A DNA stretch of 64,000 nucleotides from Tessaracoccus timonensis (GCF_900343145.1 NZ_LT996886.1:1-64000); one strand, 5' to 3'; shown: positions 46,301 to 53,931, counted from the first letter of the stretch. Numbers and translations: made by a program. Notes: a model not told the origin generated them from the letters alone.

Positions 46301-46740
46301 GAATCAGCGCCAAGCCCGACGATCACGTCGCCGCCTGCTGCGTGCTCGGCAATGCGTTCTAGGGTGACCCGTGGGGTGCCACGACCCGCAGCGTGCGCGG
46401 CACTGATGAGCGCACACAGTTGCCCCCATCCGGCTCGCGAGGTGGCCCACAGCGTGACCCGAGGGAGACGATGGTCGCGGAGCGCCCCGCCCTTCACCGC
46501 AGCGGGGCGGCGCACGGGAACCCAGCCGTCGGGAACCACAGAGAGGCTTGCCCCGATGATGGGCGCAACCCCCACTTGTGAGCACGCGTTCGCGAAGCGA
46601 ACAGCGCCGTAGAGGCCGTCGCGGTCGGTGAGCCCAACGCGCGTCATGCCAAGCTCGGCAGCCCGCGTGACGAGCTCGTCGGGGTGTGAGGCCCCGTACT
46701 GCATCGAGTAGCTGGAGCAGGCTTCAAGGTGGGTGAACAC
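43336..46740 (-). CDS. dnaE2: Error-prone DNA polymerase III alpha subunit DnaE2
   Basis: Protein of 1134 residues, C-family polymerase. The PHP domain occupies the first 250 residues, beginning FTHLEACSSYSMQYGASHPDE. The catalytic acids lie in LPDIDLDVESARR, and a C-terminal OB-type domain is present. In other actinobacteria DnaE2 performs damage-induced mutagenesis with partner proteins. The GTG at 46740 has GGAGG in front and follows the upstream gene's stop by one base, which sets the start. Confidence 0.94.
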   Translation of the reverse strand: MFTHLEACSSYSMQYGASHPDELVTRAAELGMTRVGLTDRDGLYGAVRFANACSQVGVAPIIGASLSVVPDGWVPVRRPAAVKGGALRDHRLPRVTLWATSRAGWGQLCALISAAHAAGRGTPRVTLERIAEHAAGGDVIVGLGADSPVGRLLLDARFDGAVNEIRRWRDALAGGLTVAMTNHHTPGRGVASAHQAAGLVRAAQQAGVPVVATNMVRMARPEQAATCDVLDAARRRVPLRAGNIDRINAEGYLKGKQEMRRAVDEVARLAGASTEVLLAATEALAERCTLSPRHDVGLGEVRLPELETLGTTRDDAPRALRARCEAGLAARYGVVTPDAAARLDDELATIAGLRFDAYFLTVADVVQMVNEMGIRCAARGSGAGSLVNYALGISGVDPMRHGLLMERFLSPLRRALPDIDLDVESARRTEVYDGIFKRFGSARVACVAMLETYRVRHAVRDVGAALSLPPSEIDAMAKAFPRIRARDARTAIRELPELRNAGMGEARLERLFTLVESLDGLPRHVALHPCGVVLSDATLATRTPLELSAQGHPMSQFDKDDVEHLGLMKLDVLGVRMQSAMAYALDELERTTGSAPNIDALEPFDDEEVYQMIAERRTLGCFQIESPGQRELVGKFDIRSFDDIAIDISLFRPGPVKSDMITPFVDARQGLRTPEFLHADFQPFLEETCGVVVFHEQIIRLVAAVTGCSFAKGDEVRRALADRNNQHEIERWVRRCASERGYASEVIERVWEVLVSFASFGFCKAHAAAFALPTYQSAWLKRHHPAHFLAGILTHDPGMYPKRLLLEEARQMGVAVLSLDVNTSTGSYRAEHVDGGWGIRLSLSDVAGVTDDEVARIVDAQPFTSVTDFWQRARTSRTTAEHLTLAGGFDSLYGIGCAGELRSHAQVTRRDVLLTIADLHAGTGKQLEGQDAFTFTESDCLDVTPTGLPEMGPDERIRAELEVLGLDASSHVITRYLPLLRALSVTPAQLLGRQRQGAEVLVAGVKVATQTPPVRSGRRVVFLSLDDSTGVSDATFFEDVQGPYSTTVFNSWLLLVRGTVRRTGRSGVSLRATGAWSLEHIYAHWRDALERAHHPGEAVAAVQRIIDAEPASYHAPQQSTARKLWHSSPGSIGR

Positions 46741-46741
46741 G

Positions 46742-47008
46742 CTAATCCTCCACGCCCTGCAGCTGCCAGTCGTCGTTTCCGACGATGCGGGCAAGCTCGT
46801 AGACACCGCGCCAGGCGTGCCCGCTCTCGGCTTCGACGCGCCACACCTCGCGCTCTTCGACGCCTGGTGCCGCAGGGTTTCGCCACCACGGAGACGATTC
46901 TCTCGTGAGGGTCTGCACGGTGAGCACACGCAGCAGACGCCCGCGCCAGACGAACTGGGTTGGAACGTCGCGAAACTGTACGGTGACGGGTTCTTGATAG
47001 ATACGCAT
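46742..47008 (-). CDS. DUF6504-like small protein of the translesion cassette
   Basis: Protein of 88 residues, beginning MRIYQEPVTVQFRDVP, rich in Arg and Trp (RWRGR-like and WWRNP segments, WRGVYELAR). It resembles the small protein commonly found before dnaE2 in actinobacteria. It is likely part of the translesion response but has no known activity. ATG at 47008 has GGAAGG in front; an open frame continues 220 bases upstream through the structured leader, which argues against the longer form. Confidence 0.8.
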   Translation of the reverse strand: MRIYQEPVTVQFRDVPTQFVWRGRLLRVLTVQTLTRESSPWWRNPAAPGVEEREVWRVEAESGHAWRGVYELARIVGNDDWQLQGVED

Positions 47009-47040
47009 GGCAGCCTTCCGGGGAACGTTCGATTGTGTTG

Positions 47041-47094
47041 CTCGACCCGGGAACCTCGGCCGGCTGCAGGGGTCGAGTCTGCAACCGGCCGAGG
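47041..47094 (-). promoter_or_regulatory. Leader hairpin with potential pseudoknot before the translesion cassette
   Basis: On the minus strand, CCTCGGCCGGTTGCAG (47094-47079) pairs with CTGCAGCCGGCCGAGG (47069-47054): sixteen pairs including one G-U. The nine-base loop ACTCGACCC contains CTCGACCC, which is fully complementary to GGGTCGAG at 47048-47041, five bases after the stem. This is the geometry of an H-type pseudoknot. It lies in the roughly 148-base leader between the inferred transcription start and the DUF6504 gene. It may control elongation or translation. No known riboswitch is recognised. Confidence 0.6.
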
Positions 47095-47139
47095 TGGCCC
47101 ACACCGGTGAGCGCTCGACTAGAGCTTCCCCAAGGTAAT

Positions 47140-47153
47140 CGAACGCCTGTCCG
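47140..47153 (-). promoter_or_regulatory. LexA-like box of the translesion promoter
   Basis: CGGACAGGCGTTCG differs from the Gram-positive/actinobacterial SOS consensus CGAACRNRYGTTYG at one position. It begins about 4 bases downstream of the predicted start point of the promoter at 47163-47185, a place where a repressor would block transcription. LexA binding is inferred from the match. Confidence 0.55.
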
Positions 47154-47162
47154 GTATGAATA

Positions 47163-47185
47163 ACTATAAGCGCCCCCTCTGACAA
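47163..47185 (-). promoter_or_regulatory. PafBC-type DNA-damage promoter of the translesion cassette
   Basis: On the minus strand TTGTCAGAG is followed by eight bases and TATAGT. The RecA-independent damage promoter described in mycobacteria and shown to depend on PafBC is TTGTCRGTG-N8-TANNNT, so eight of nine positions, the spacer and the -10 agree. A TTGACG at 47189-47194 lies too far upstream (20-base spacer) to be a normal -35. Genes for PafB and PafC are in this window. Confidence 0.65.
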
Positions 47186-47263
47186 TTCGTCAACCCCCAG
47201 TGTTTCCCCTTGCCAGCCGGCTCTGAGCACACTTCAGCTCGCGCGTTCAAGAGCATTCGCGCA

Positions 47264-47269
47264 TAGACT
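47264..47269 (+). promoter_or_regulatory. -10 element of the gene at 47277
   Basis: TAGACT fits TANNNT and lies seven bases before the ATG at 47277, with no ribosome-binding site between, so the message is probably leaderless. Confidence 0.45.
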
Positions 47270-47276
47270 GCCGAGC

Positions 47277-48401
47277 ATGATCATCGTCGAGGGAAGCACG
47301 CTGGCAGGGATGGCCGTCGCGGCCCGCCTGGCCAGGCTTGGGCACGACATGGTGCTCTCCGGCGACGACGCCCCGCAAGCGCCGCTCGACCACTTCGAGC
47401 TTCCCGCCGCGTGGCGTGATCTCTTCAAGAAAACCGGGCGTCCGCTCGTCGGGTCGCTCGGCTCGCTCGGGCTCTCGCTCGCGCCGGCCCCGCCGGTGAC
47501 GTATCTCCTCCCCTGCGGCACCGAGCTGGTGCTGCCCGACGAGCGTGGCGGCCAGTACTACGCCATCCGCGACGCACTCGGCCAAGCCCAGGCTGAGCGC
47601 TGGCGCGATCTCGTCGACGAACTCGACGACGTGTGGGCCGCGCTGCGCCGCTTCGGCGTCGAAGCCGCAGACACCCCCGCCAGCGCCGACGACCGTCGAG
47701 CGCTCTGGCTACACCGCACGCTGGCAGACGTTGCAGACCGCGCCGGGAAGATGGCGCCGATCATCCTCGCAGAAGCTCACTTCGCAGGCACCGATTCACA
47801 CAAGGCGCCGGCGCTTGTCGCGGTACGGCAATCCATCGTGCGCATCTTCGGGCGCCACCGCCTCGTCGACGAACAGGGCCGCACGGCAGACGCGTCGGCC
47901 CTCATCTCGTTGCTGGAACGCCGCCTCACCGAACGATTCGTCCGACGAAGCCCCGCACCGCCCGGCGGGGTCACCGTCGACGTACGGCCAGCACTGCCCC
48001 AAGGCCGCTGGCGCCGACCCCGCCCCGCGCTCACCCCCGCCGCCCAGCCCGCGGAACCCGGTGCGGCGGCGGAGATCGTCGACCTCACTGGGCCGGCCCC
48101 CATCCGCACTATCCGTGGCGAGCAGCGCGCCACGCGCCTCGACTACACGCAGGCCACACCCAACATCGACGCCGGCCTCGCGCCCGACGACGCCCGCCGC
48201 TGGCTGCACCGCCCCACCCCGAGCGCCCACCACGCCAGCGCGGCCTGCGTCGCCGGTGGCGCGCCGTGGGCAGAGCTGATGAGCGCAGCGCTCACCGTCT
48301 ACGCGCTGCACGAGGAACTCACGGGCGAAGACTGCCGCCCGACGAACCGTGCCTTCACCATGCCGCCTATTCGTCGCGAGGCTCCGGGTCACGACGCGTA
48401 A
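47277..48401 (+). CDS. Degenerate Rossmann-type (FAD/NAD oxidoreductase-like) protein
   Basis: Protein of 374 residues not recognised with confidence. The N-terminus (IIVEGSTLAGMAVAARL) has the spacing of an amine-oxidase/phytoene-desaturase dinucleotide-binding loop, but the GxGxxG glycines are replaced by GSTLAG, so cofactor binding is doubtful. The middle is Ala/Arg-rich and has no clear motif; the C-terminus has a YALHEELTGEDCRPTN helix. It is probably leaderless. It overlaps the convergent CcdA gene by 35 bases. The divergent neighbour is the translesion cassette, but no functional link is evident. Confidence 0.7.
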   Translation: MIIVEGSTLAGMAVAARLARLGHDMVLSGDDAPQAPLDHFELPAAWRDLFKKTGRPLVGSLGSLGLSLAPAPPVTYLLPCGTELVLPDERGGQYYAIRDALGQAQAERWRDLVDELDDVWAALRRFGVEAADTPASADDRRALWLHRTLADVADRAGKMAPIILAEAHFAGTDSHKAPALVAVRQSIVRIFGRHRLVDEQGRTADASALISLLERRLTERFVRRSPAPPGGVTVDVRPALPQGRWRRPRPALTPAAQPAEPGAAAEIVDLTGPAPIRTIRGEQRATRLDYTQATPNIDAGLAPDDARRWLHRPTPSAHHASAACVAGGAPWAELMSAALTVYALHEELTGEDCRPTNRAFTMPPIRREAPGHDA

Positions 48402-49182
48402 CCGCCCACCACGCCAACAACCCGACAATCAGCGCGAGCACCAGCAGCACCGCCACGTCGGGGATGGCCTCGGCCCAGCGCCACAGCGTCGACTCCAGCT
48501 GCAGCTGCTGCGTCGCGTCGAAGATGCCACCCAGCGCGCCGGTGGCGTCGCTGGCGAGAAACAGCACGCCCATCACGACGAAGAGCACGCCCGCCACAAG
48601 GCCCCACACCGTCGTGCGCAGCGGGCCGACGGTGACCTCGCGCGGCTGCAGCCGCTCCGCCATGCGCCCCGCGTCCCAGAACAGCGCCAGCAGCGCGAGC
48701 GGCACCACCATGCCTGCGGCGAAGAGGGAGAGCATCATGGCCCCGTATAGCCACGAGGCAGATACGGCGACGAATGTCAGCACCGCGCCGAGTAGCGGCC
48801 CAGTACAGGCGCCGGCCAAGCCGTAGACAGCGCCCAGTGCGAGGATGGCGAGCCCGCTCGTCCCGCCCTGCGAGCGCAGCCCGGGCATGGGGATGGAGAT
48901 GCCAGCCATGGTGAGTACGCCGATGACGATGAGCGCCACGCCGCCCACCACCGCGATCGCGTGGCGATGGGTGATCAGGATGGAGCCGAGCGTTCCGGCG
49001 GCCATGCCGAGCGGGACGAGGGTGAGCAGCATGCCCAGCATGAACAGGCCTACCCTGCCGAGCAGCGTCGCTTTGCGGGTGCCGAACGCGATGGCGAAGA
49101 AGCTCGGCAACAGCATGGCCGAGCACGGGCTGAAGATGGCCGCCACCCCACCGAGGAACGCGGCCGCCCAACCGAGCGTCAC
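48367..49182 (-). CDS. CcdA/DsbD-family thiol-disulfide membrane transporter
   Basis: Protein of 271 residues with six or seven transmembrane helices. The two halves carry the redox cysteines in FSPCSAMLLPSFF and LAGACTGPLLGAV, the CcdA arrangement. It would pass electrons from cytoplasmic thioredoxin to an extracytoplasmic partner, probably the DsbA-like protein encoded just before it. The GTG start overlaps that gene's stop by four bases. A charged C-terminal tail (RRDPEPRDE) is cytoplasmic. Confidence 0.87.
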   Translation of the reverse strand: MTLGWAAAFLGGVAAIFSPCSAMLLPSFFAIAFGTRKATLLGRVGLFMLGMLLTLVPLGMAAGTLGSILITHRHAIAVVGGVALIVIGVLTMAGISIPMPGLRSQGGTSGLAILALGAVYGLAGACTGPLLGAVLTFVAVSASWLYGAMMLSLFAAGMVVPLALLALFWDAGRMAERLQPREVTVGPLRTTVWGLVAGVLFVVMGVLFLASDATGALGGIFDATQQLQLESTLWRWAEAIPDVAVLLVLALIVGLLAWWAVTRRDPEPRDE

Positions 49183-49976
49183 GATTCTACCTTCGCCAGC
49201 TCCGCATCGATGGTCTGCTTGAATACCTCCGCGGGCTGCGCTCCCGAGATGAAGTGCGTGTGCACGAGGAATGACGGCACGGAGCTCAGCCCGAACTGCT
49301 GCGCTTCGTACGACTCGGCCAGCACCGCGTTGCGCAGATCCTCCGAGCCTAGATCTTCCTTGAACTTCGCCATGTCAGCTACGCCCACGCTCTGCGCAAC
49401 CTCCGTGACGACTGCCTCGTCGACGGGCGGGTGACCCTTGTTGGGCAGCTTCACAAACAGCGCGTCCATGAACTCGATCTGCTTACCCTGCTTGCCTGCG
49501 GCGCGCGCCGCGATGGCGGCGTATTCCGAGTCAGGCCCGAACACGGCAAAGTCACGGAATTCGATGCGCACCTTGCCTTCATCGACGTAAGACTGCAGCT
49601 GAGGGAGCGTCTCCTCGTTGAACGCAGAACAGAATGGGCAGCGGTAGTCGAACCACTCCGTGATCACGACGGGCGCGTCGACGTCGCCGATCGCCGCCGG
49701 GTCGTCGGGATTGCGCTTGGGAATGGAGAGCAACAGTTCCTCTTGCGATTGGTCCTGGTCGCCTTGGTCCTGCTCCTCGCCGCTTGGTGCTTCCTCCGGC
49801 GCGCCGCCTGTCGCGTCGTCGGGCGAGGGGGCAGCTGCTGGCGCGGAGCTCGTCGGGCTCGAAGTCGCCGACGTTGCTGCGCCGCCGCGAGAAGTGAGGA
49901 GCGCCGCACCACCGATCATCAATACGGCAATGACAACGCCAACCACGATGTACAGCGGCTTAACCTTGTGCTCCAC
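49179..49976 (-). CDS. Membrane-anchored DsbA-like thioredoxin-fold protein
   Basis: Protein of 265 residues: one N-terminal transmembrane helix (about 8-28), a long Ser/Ala/Pro/Glu/Gln linker (30-80), and a DsbA-type domain with active-site CPFC at 113-116 and the cis-proline region SSVPSFLV. It would catalyse disulfide exchange in exported proteins. The start is GTG at 49976. It forms a two-gene operon with the CcdA-like transporter. Confidence 0.9.
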   Translation of the reverse strand: MEHKVKPLYIVVGVVIAVLMIGGAALLTSRGGAATSATSSPTSSAPAAAPSPDDATGGAPEEAPSGEEQDQGDQDQSQEELLLSIPKRNPDDPAAIGDVDAPVVITEWFDYRCPFCSAFNEETLPQLQSYVDEGKVRIEFRDFAVFGPDSEYAAIAARAAGKQGKQIEFMDALFVKLPNKGHPPVDEAVVTEVAQSVGVADMAKFKEDLGSEDLRNAVLAESYEAQQFGLSSVPSFLVHTHFISGAQPAEVFKQTIDAELAKVES

Positions 49977-50051
49977 GTACGCACCTTTACTGTTTCCGGG
50001 GCGAGAACGGGCTAAACTGAACAGTCAGCCTATTCTCGAGTGAGGATCACA

Positions 50052-52244
50052 TTGACCATATCGCGGGATGCACTAGAGCACGAGATCGCGGTCGAGCAGG
50101 CGCACGTCGATACGGTGTACGCCAACCTGGACATCGCCGCAGCGAGCGCGAAGGAATTGGCGCGGCAGGGGCGGGAAATTTTCGTCAGCGATCGTGCTGA
50201 CTTCGTGCGCGAGGAAGACGGCACCGCGCTGTTCGAGCGCGACGCGTTCGCTTACCAGGCCGCTCGCCGGATGGCGGTGCTCGACGCCGAACACGAGGGC
50301 CTAGTATTCGGGCGACTCGATCTCACAGACGGCGAAACCCGCTACGTCGGACGCCTCGGAGTACGCGACGACGACTACGAGCCGCTCGTGATCGACTGGC
50401 GCGCTCCCGCCGCCGAACCGTTCTACCGCGCCACCCAGGTCAACCCGATGGAAGTGATCCGTCGACGGGTGTTGCGCTGCCGCGAAGAGCGCGTGCTGGG
50501 CCTCGAAGACGACCTGCTCGACACCTCCGTCGAGACCGACCTCCCCATCTTCGGCGAGGGCGCGCTCATGGCCGCCGTCACCCGCTCGCGAGGCCGTCAG
50601 ATGCGCGACATCGTGGCCACCATCCAGGCCGAACAGGACGAGGCGATTCGCGCACCGTACCGTGGGGTCACCGTCATTGCGGGCGGCCCGGGCACCGGAA
50701 AGACCGTAGTGGCGCTGCACCGCGCCGCCTTCCTGCTCTACACCAACCGCGCGAAGCTCGAGCGCGGCGGCGTGCTGGTCGTCGGCCCTAGCGCCGTGTT
50801 CATGAACTACATCGAGCGCGTGCTGCCCAGCCTCGGCGAAGACTCCGTCACGCTGAAGGCCATCGGGCAGGTGGCGACGGATACCGTCGGGATGGCGAGC
50901 GAACGCACCGACGAAGCCCTCGCCGCCACAGTCAAGGGCTCGTGGGCGATGCTCAAGGTGCTCCGTCGGCTCGTGCGCCTGCCCATCAACGACGAGGACA
51001 CTGCCCGTGTGCGGGTCACGATCAAGGGCGAGGTGCTCACCTGCGAGGGCAGAGAGCTCGAACTCATTCGCGATCAAGTCCTCGCCTCCACACGCTTCAA
51101 CCAGGGCCGCGAGCAGGCGCGCGAGCTCATCGTCGAAGCTCTCGCCGCGAAGCTCCCCGACGACGTGGATGTGGAAGACACCAATGTGCCCGACTACATC
51201 CGCGAGCACCCGTCGCTCACGATGTTCATGCACGCCTGGTGGCCGGTGCTGAGCGCTCCCAGGGTGTTGGCGCGCCTGGCTGATCCGGCCGTCGTTACGA
51301 AGGTGGCGCGCGGGCTCAGCAGGGACGAGCAACGAGCGCTCGTAGAGTCCTACGCGTGGCTCGAGAGCGTCGACCCGGTGCAGGAGACCCCGCGCCGCTG
51401 GTCCATCGCTGATATCGCACTGCTCGACGAGCTCGTCAGCATCCTTGGCCCAGAGCCGGAAGAAGAGGAGTTCGACCCGCTCTCGATGCTCGACGACGAT
51501 GTGAACGACCTCGTCAGCGTCACCGACCGCATGGCGAAGCGGGATGCGGACGACCTCGACGACGACCCCCAGCACACCTACGCCCACATCCTCGTCGACG
51601 AGTCGCAGGACGTCACGCCCATGCAGTGGCGGATGCTTCGCCGACGTGGCCCCCAGGCTTCCTGGACCATCGTCGGCGACCCGGCCCAGTCGTCGTTCCC
51701 CCGCCCGGAGGAGACGCAGAAGGCGCTCGACGAGATCGTCGGGCGTGGGCAGTACCGGCGCTTCGTGTTGTCCACCAACTACCGCTCCCCCAGCGAGGTA
51801 TTCGATCTTGCCTCGAAGGTCATTACGAAGGTGCATCCCGACGCGCTCCTGCCCCGGGCTGTGCGCAGCACCGGCGTCGAGCCGAAGATGCTGCACACTG
51901 CATCAGACGCACTCGACGACACCCTGCGCGCAGAACTGCTGGAGCTGGCCGGGCAAGTGGTGGGCACCATCGGCGTGATCGTGCCGCCGTCGAGGCTGGA
52001 AGCCATGACGAAGCTCGTGCTGGGCGACCCGCGGCTGGCGGCGTTCGAGGAACGCCTCCTCATCGTCACTGCACTGCAAGCGAAGGGCCTGGAGTACGAC
52101 GGGGTGTGCGTCGTCGCTCCCGACGAGATCATCGCCGAGGCGCCAGGAGCTGAACGGGTGCTCTACGTCGCGCTCACCCGCGCCACGCAGCGTCTCGTGA
52201 CCATTGACGTCGACTCGTCGGACTGGCGCGAGCTCCTCGACTAA
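50052..52244 (+). CDS. HelD/HelR-type UvrD-like helicase acting on RNA polymerase
   Basis: Protein of about 730 residues. An N-terminal helical arm (AHVDTVYANLDIAAASAKEL) is followed by a split UvrD-type ATPase: Walker A GGPGTGKT near residue 212, Walker B ILVDESQDVTPMQW, and the C-terminal ALTRATQRLV. This architecture is that of HelD/HelR, which displace stalled RNA polymerase; some relatives confer rifamycin tolerance. TTG at 50052 has GAGG six bases ahead; a GTG at 50040 would add four residues but has no such site. Candidate -10 elements are TAAACT (50013) and TATTCT (50031). The IS30 element begins 39 bases after its stop. Confidence 0.88.
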   Translation: MTISRDALEHEIAVEQAHVDTVYANLDIAAASAKELARQGREIFVSDRADFVREEDGTALFERDAFAYQAARRMAVLDAEHEGLVFGRLDLTDGETRYVGRLGVRDDDYEPLVIDWRAPAAEPFYRATQVNPMEVIRRRVLRCREERVLGLEDDLLDTSVETDLPIFGEGALMAAVTRSRGRQMRDIVATIQAEQDEAIRAPYRGVTVIAGGPGTGKTVVALHRAAFLLYTNRAKLERGGVLVVGPSAVFMNYIERVLPSLGEDSVTLKAIGQVATDTVGMASERTDEALAATVKGSWAMLKVLRRLVRLPINDEDTARVRVTIKGEVLTCEGRELELIRDQVLASTRFNQGREQARELIVEALAAKLPDDVDVEDTNVPDYIREHPSLTMFMHAWWPVLSAPRVLARLADPAVVTKVARGLSRDEQRALVESYAWLESVDPVQETPRRWSIADIALLDELVSILGPEPEEEEFDPLSMLDDDVNDLVSVTDRMAKRDADDLDDDPQHTYAHILVDESQDVTPMQWRMLRRRGPQASWTIVGDPAQSSFPRPEETQKALDEIVGRGQYRRFVLSTNYRSPSEVFDLASKVITKVHPDALLPRAVRSTGVEPKMLHTASDALDDTLRAELLELAGQVVGTIGVIVPPSRLEAMTKLVLGDPRLAAFEERLLIVTALQAKGLEYDGVCVVAPDEIIAEAPGAERVLYVALTRATQRLVTIDVDSSDWRELLD

Positions 52245-52283
52245 CCCCTCAACGTGTGAGATCTGTTGCGGTTTTCCGCCGGC

Positions 52284-53530
52284 GGGTTCTAGGGGTGGTG
52301 GCAACACCTGCTTGTGGGAAGGGGTTGTTTGTGGGTTTGGGTTTTGGTCGTGGCCGGTTGAGGTTTGAGATGGGTTCTCAGCATCGGTTGGAGGAGTTCT
52401 GGCAGGCTCGGCGTATGGGTATGACTGCGGATGCGTTGGCGGTCGAGATGGGCATGTCTGCGCCGGGTGTGAGGAAGTATCTACGACGCACCGGCGGGAT
52501 TGCGCCGGCTGCGTGGAAGGACCCGGATCGGGTGTTGTCGTTCGAGGAACGACTTCGGATCAAGGAACTCTTGAGTGAGGGTTGCTCGTTGAGGGAGATC
52601 GGTCGTCGATTAGGGCGCAGCGCTTCAACGATCTCGCGTGAGGTTCGTCGTGCTGGTGGTAGCCCATCGGTGCGTAGCCGGTACTCGGCTGCTGCTGGGC
52701 AGCGGGCAGCCTATGAGCGTCGACGGCGTCCGAAAGCGTTGAAGATCCCTTCGAACCCGCGCCTGCTGGGATTGGTGCAAGCTGGGTTAGATGAACGACT
52801 CTCGCCCGAACAAATCTCGGGACGATTACGTCGTGACCATCCCGATCGTGAGGATCTTCAGGTGAGTACTGAGACCATCTACAAGACCATCTATCTGCAA
52901 GCCAGAGGCGGATTGAAGCGCGAGTTGCAGACCCTGACCCGAACGGGACGGACCATCCGATATCCCAAACGCAACACCGGGGAACGTCGTGGCCGGATCA
53001 AGGGCATGATCTCGATTTGGGACAGGCCCTTGGAAGCCTTGGACCGTTCGATTCCTGGGCACTGGGAAGGCGACCTGATCGTCGGGGCCGCAGGGCGCTC
53101 AGCGATCGCGACGATCGTTGAGCGGCACTCGAACTTCCTGATCCTCGGCTGGCTCGATCCAGAGTTGAACCGGGTCGAGGCCACCGAGCAAGCCCTCATC
53201 AAGAAACTCGGGACATTGCCGGCATCACTGCGCTCGACGCTGACATGGGACCAAGGCAAAGAAATGGCCAACCACCGCAACATCAGCATCGCTACCGGGA
53301 TCGAGATCTACTTCGCCGACCCGCACTCGCCCTGGCAACGAGCCAGCAACGAAAACACCAACGGCCTACTGCGCCAATACTTCCCCAAAGGCACCGACCT
53401 CAGCCGCTACAGCCAAGAAGACCTCGACTACGTCGCCGACCAAATGAACCGCAGACCCCGCAAACGCCTCGACTACGCCACCCCCTACGAGATACTCTCA
53501 ACACACCTGTTGCAATGACCCCTAGAACCC
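52284..53530 (+). mobile_element. Complete IS30-family insertion sequence
   Basis: The element is 1247 bases long. Its ends are 27-base inverted repeats beginning GGGTTCTAGGGGT, with 22 matching positions; the transposase stop codon lies inside the right repeat. A GC dinucleotide flanks both ends (52282-52283 and 53531-53532), consistent with a two-base target duplication. The single open frame is intact, so the copy may be active. Confidence 0.88.
52370..53518 (+). CDS. IS30-family transposase
   Basis: Protein of 382 residues. N-terminal HTH segments (EERLRIKELLSEG, LREIGRRLGRSASTISREV) precede a DDE catalytic domain: Asp in HWEGDLIVG, Asp in TWDQGKEMANH and Glu in NENTNGLLRQY, all typical of IS30. 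ATG at 52370 is chosen because GAGG lies six bases ahead and because the open frame upstream extends outside the element. It shows no frameshift. Confidence 0.94.
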   Translation: MGSQHRLEEFWQARRMGMTADALAVEMGMSAPGVRKYLRRTGGIAPAAWKDPDRVLSFEERLRIKELLSEGCSLREIGRRLGRSASTISREVRRAGGSPSVRSRYSAAAGQRAAYERRRRPKALKIPSNPRLLGLVQAGLDERLSPEQISGRLRRDHPDREDLQVSTETIYKTIYLQARGGLKRELQTLTRTGRTIRYPKRNTGERRGRIKGMISIWDRPLEALDRSIPGHWEGDLIVGAAGRSAIATIVERHSNFLILGWLDPELNRVEATEQALIKKLGTLPASLRSTLTWDQGKEMANHRNISIATGIEIYFADPHSPWQRASNENTNGLLRQYFPKGTDLSRYSQEDLDYVADQMNRRPRKRLDYATPYEILSTHLLQ

Positions 53531-53534
53531 GCGC

Positions 53535-53785
53535 TCAGGCACCGCGTACAAACTCAGGCGTCTTCTTCCCGACGGCCACGCTGCCCGTCGACGGTGTACC
53601 CCTGTGCCCCCGTCCGCTTGGCACACGAGGGAGGCCAGTTCCGTGCCCATCCGGGCGGCGTCGAGGAGTGACGTGCCCTCGGCGAGCCCGGCGGCGACGG
53701 CACCCACGAATGCGTCGCCGGCTCCGGTCATGTCGACGACGTCCGCCTCGATCGCGGGCAGGTATTGGTATCTTCCAGCGCCGAT
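53535..53785 (-). pseudogene. Remnant of a PfkB/ribokinase-family sugar kinase
   Basis: Only the C-terminal part remains. One frame encodes YLPAIEADVVDMTGAGDAF followed by VGAVAAGLAEGTSLLDAA; the GAGDAF motif with its catalytic aspartate is diagnostic of PfkB kinases. Near 53610 the reading shifts by one base to a second frame that continues GTPSTGSVAVGKKTPEF to a stop at 53535. Upstream of about 53785 no kinase sequence is recognisable and an in-frame stop appears. The IS30 element sits five bases from the stop. The rest of 53786-53900 holds nothing I can identify. Confidence 0.75.
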
Positions 53786-53900
53786 GCCTTGAAATCAATG
53801 GACGCGTTGGATTGAACGAAGCGAATACATCTGACGATCGCCGGCGATCGACTGGCGGGGCGAAAGAATCTCGCTGCGTGATGGGATATGGAACGAAATC

Positions 53901-53931
53901 GTGGGCGCCACCTGTATACAAGGGCACCCAC
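53901..53931 (-). terminator. Hairpin after the sugar ABC transporter genes
   Basis: GTGGGCGCC and GGCACCCAC pair over nine positions with one G-U-type mismatch around a 13-base loop, 24 bases beyond the permease stop on the minus strand. GATTTCGTTCC follows on that strand, a weak U-tract. Probable intrinsic terminator. Confidence 0.55.

Noticed and set aside
49977-50051. A rifamycin-associated element before the HelR-like gene
   Set aside because: I looked for the GC-rich inverted repeat of that element and do not see it; only ordinary -10 candidates are present.
50301-51896. A 531-codon open frame on the minus strand opposite the HelD/HelR gene
   Set aside because: Antisense shadow with no motif; the plus strand carries intact ATPase motifs.
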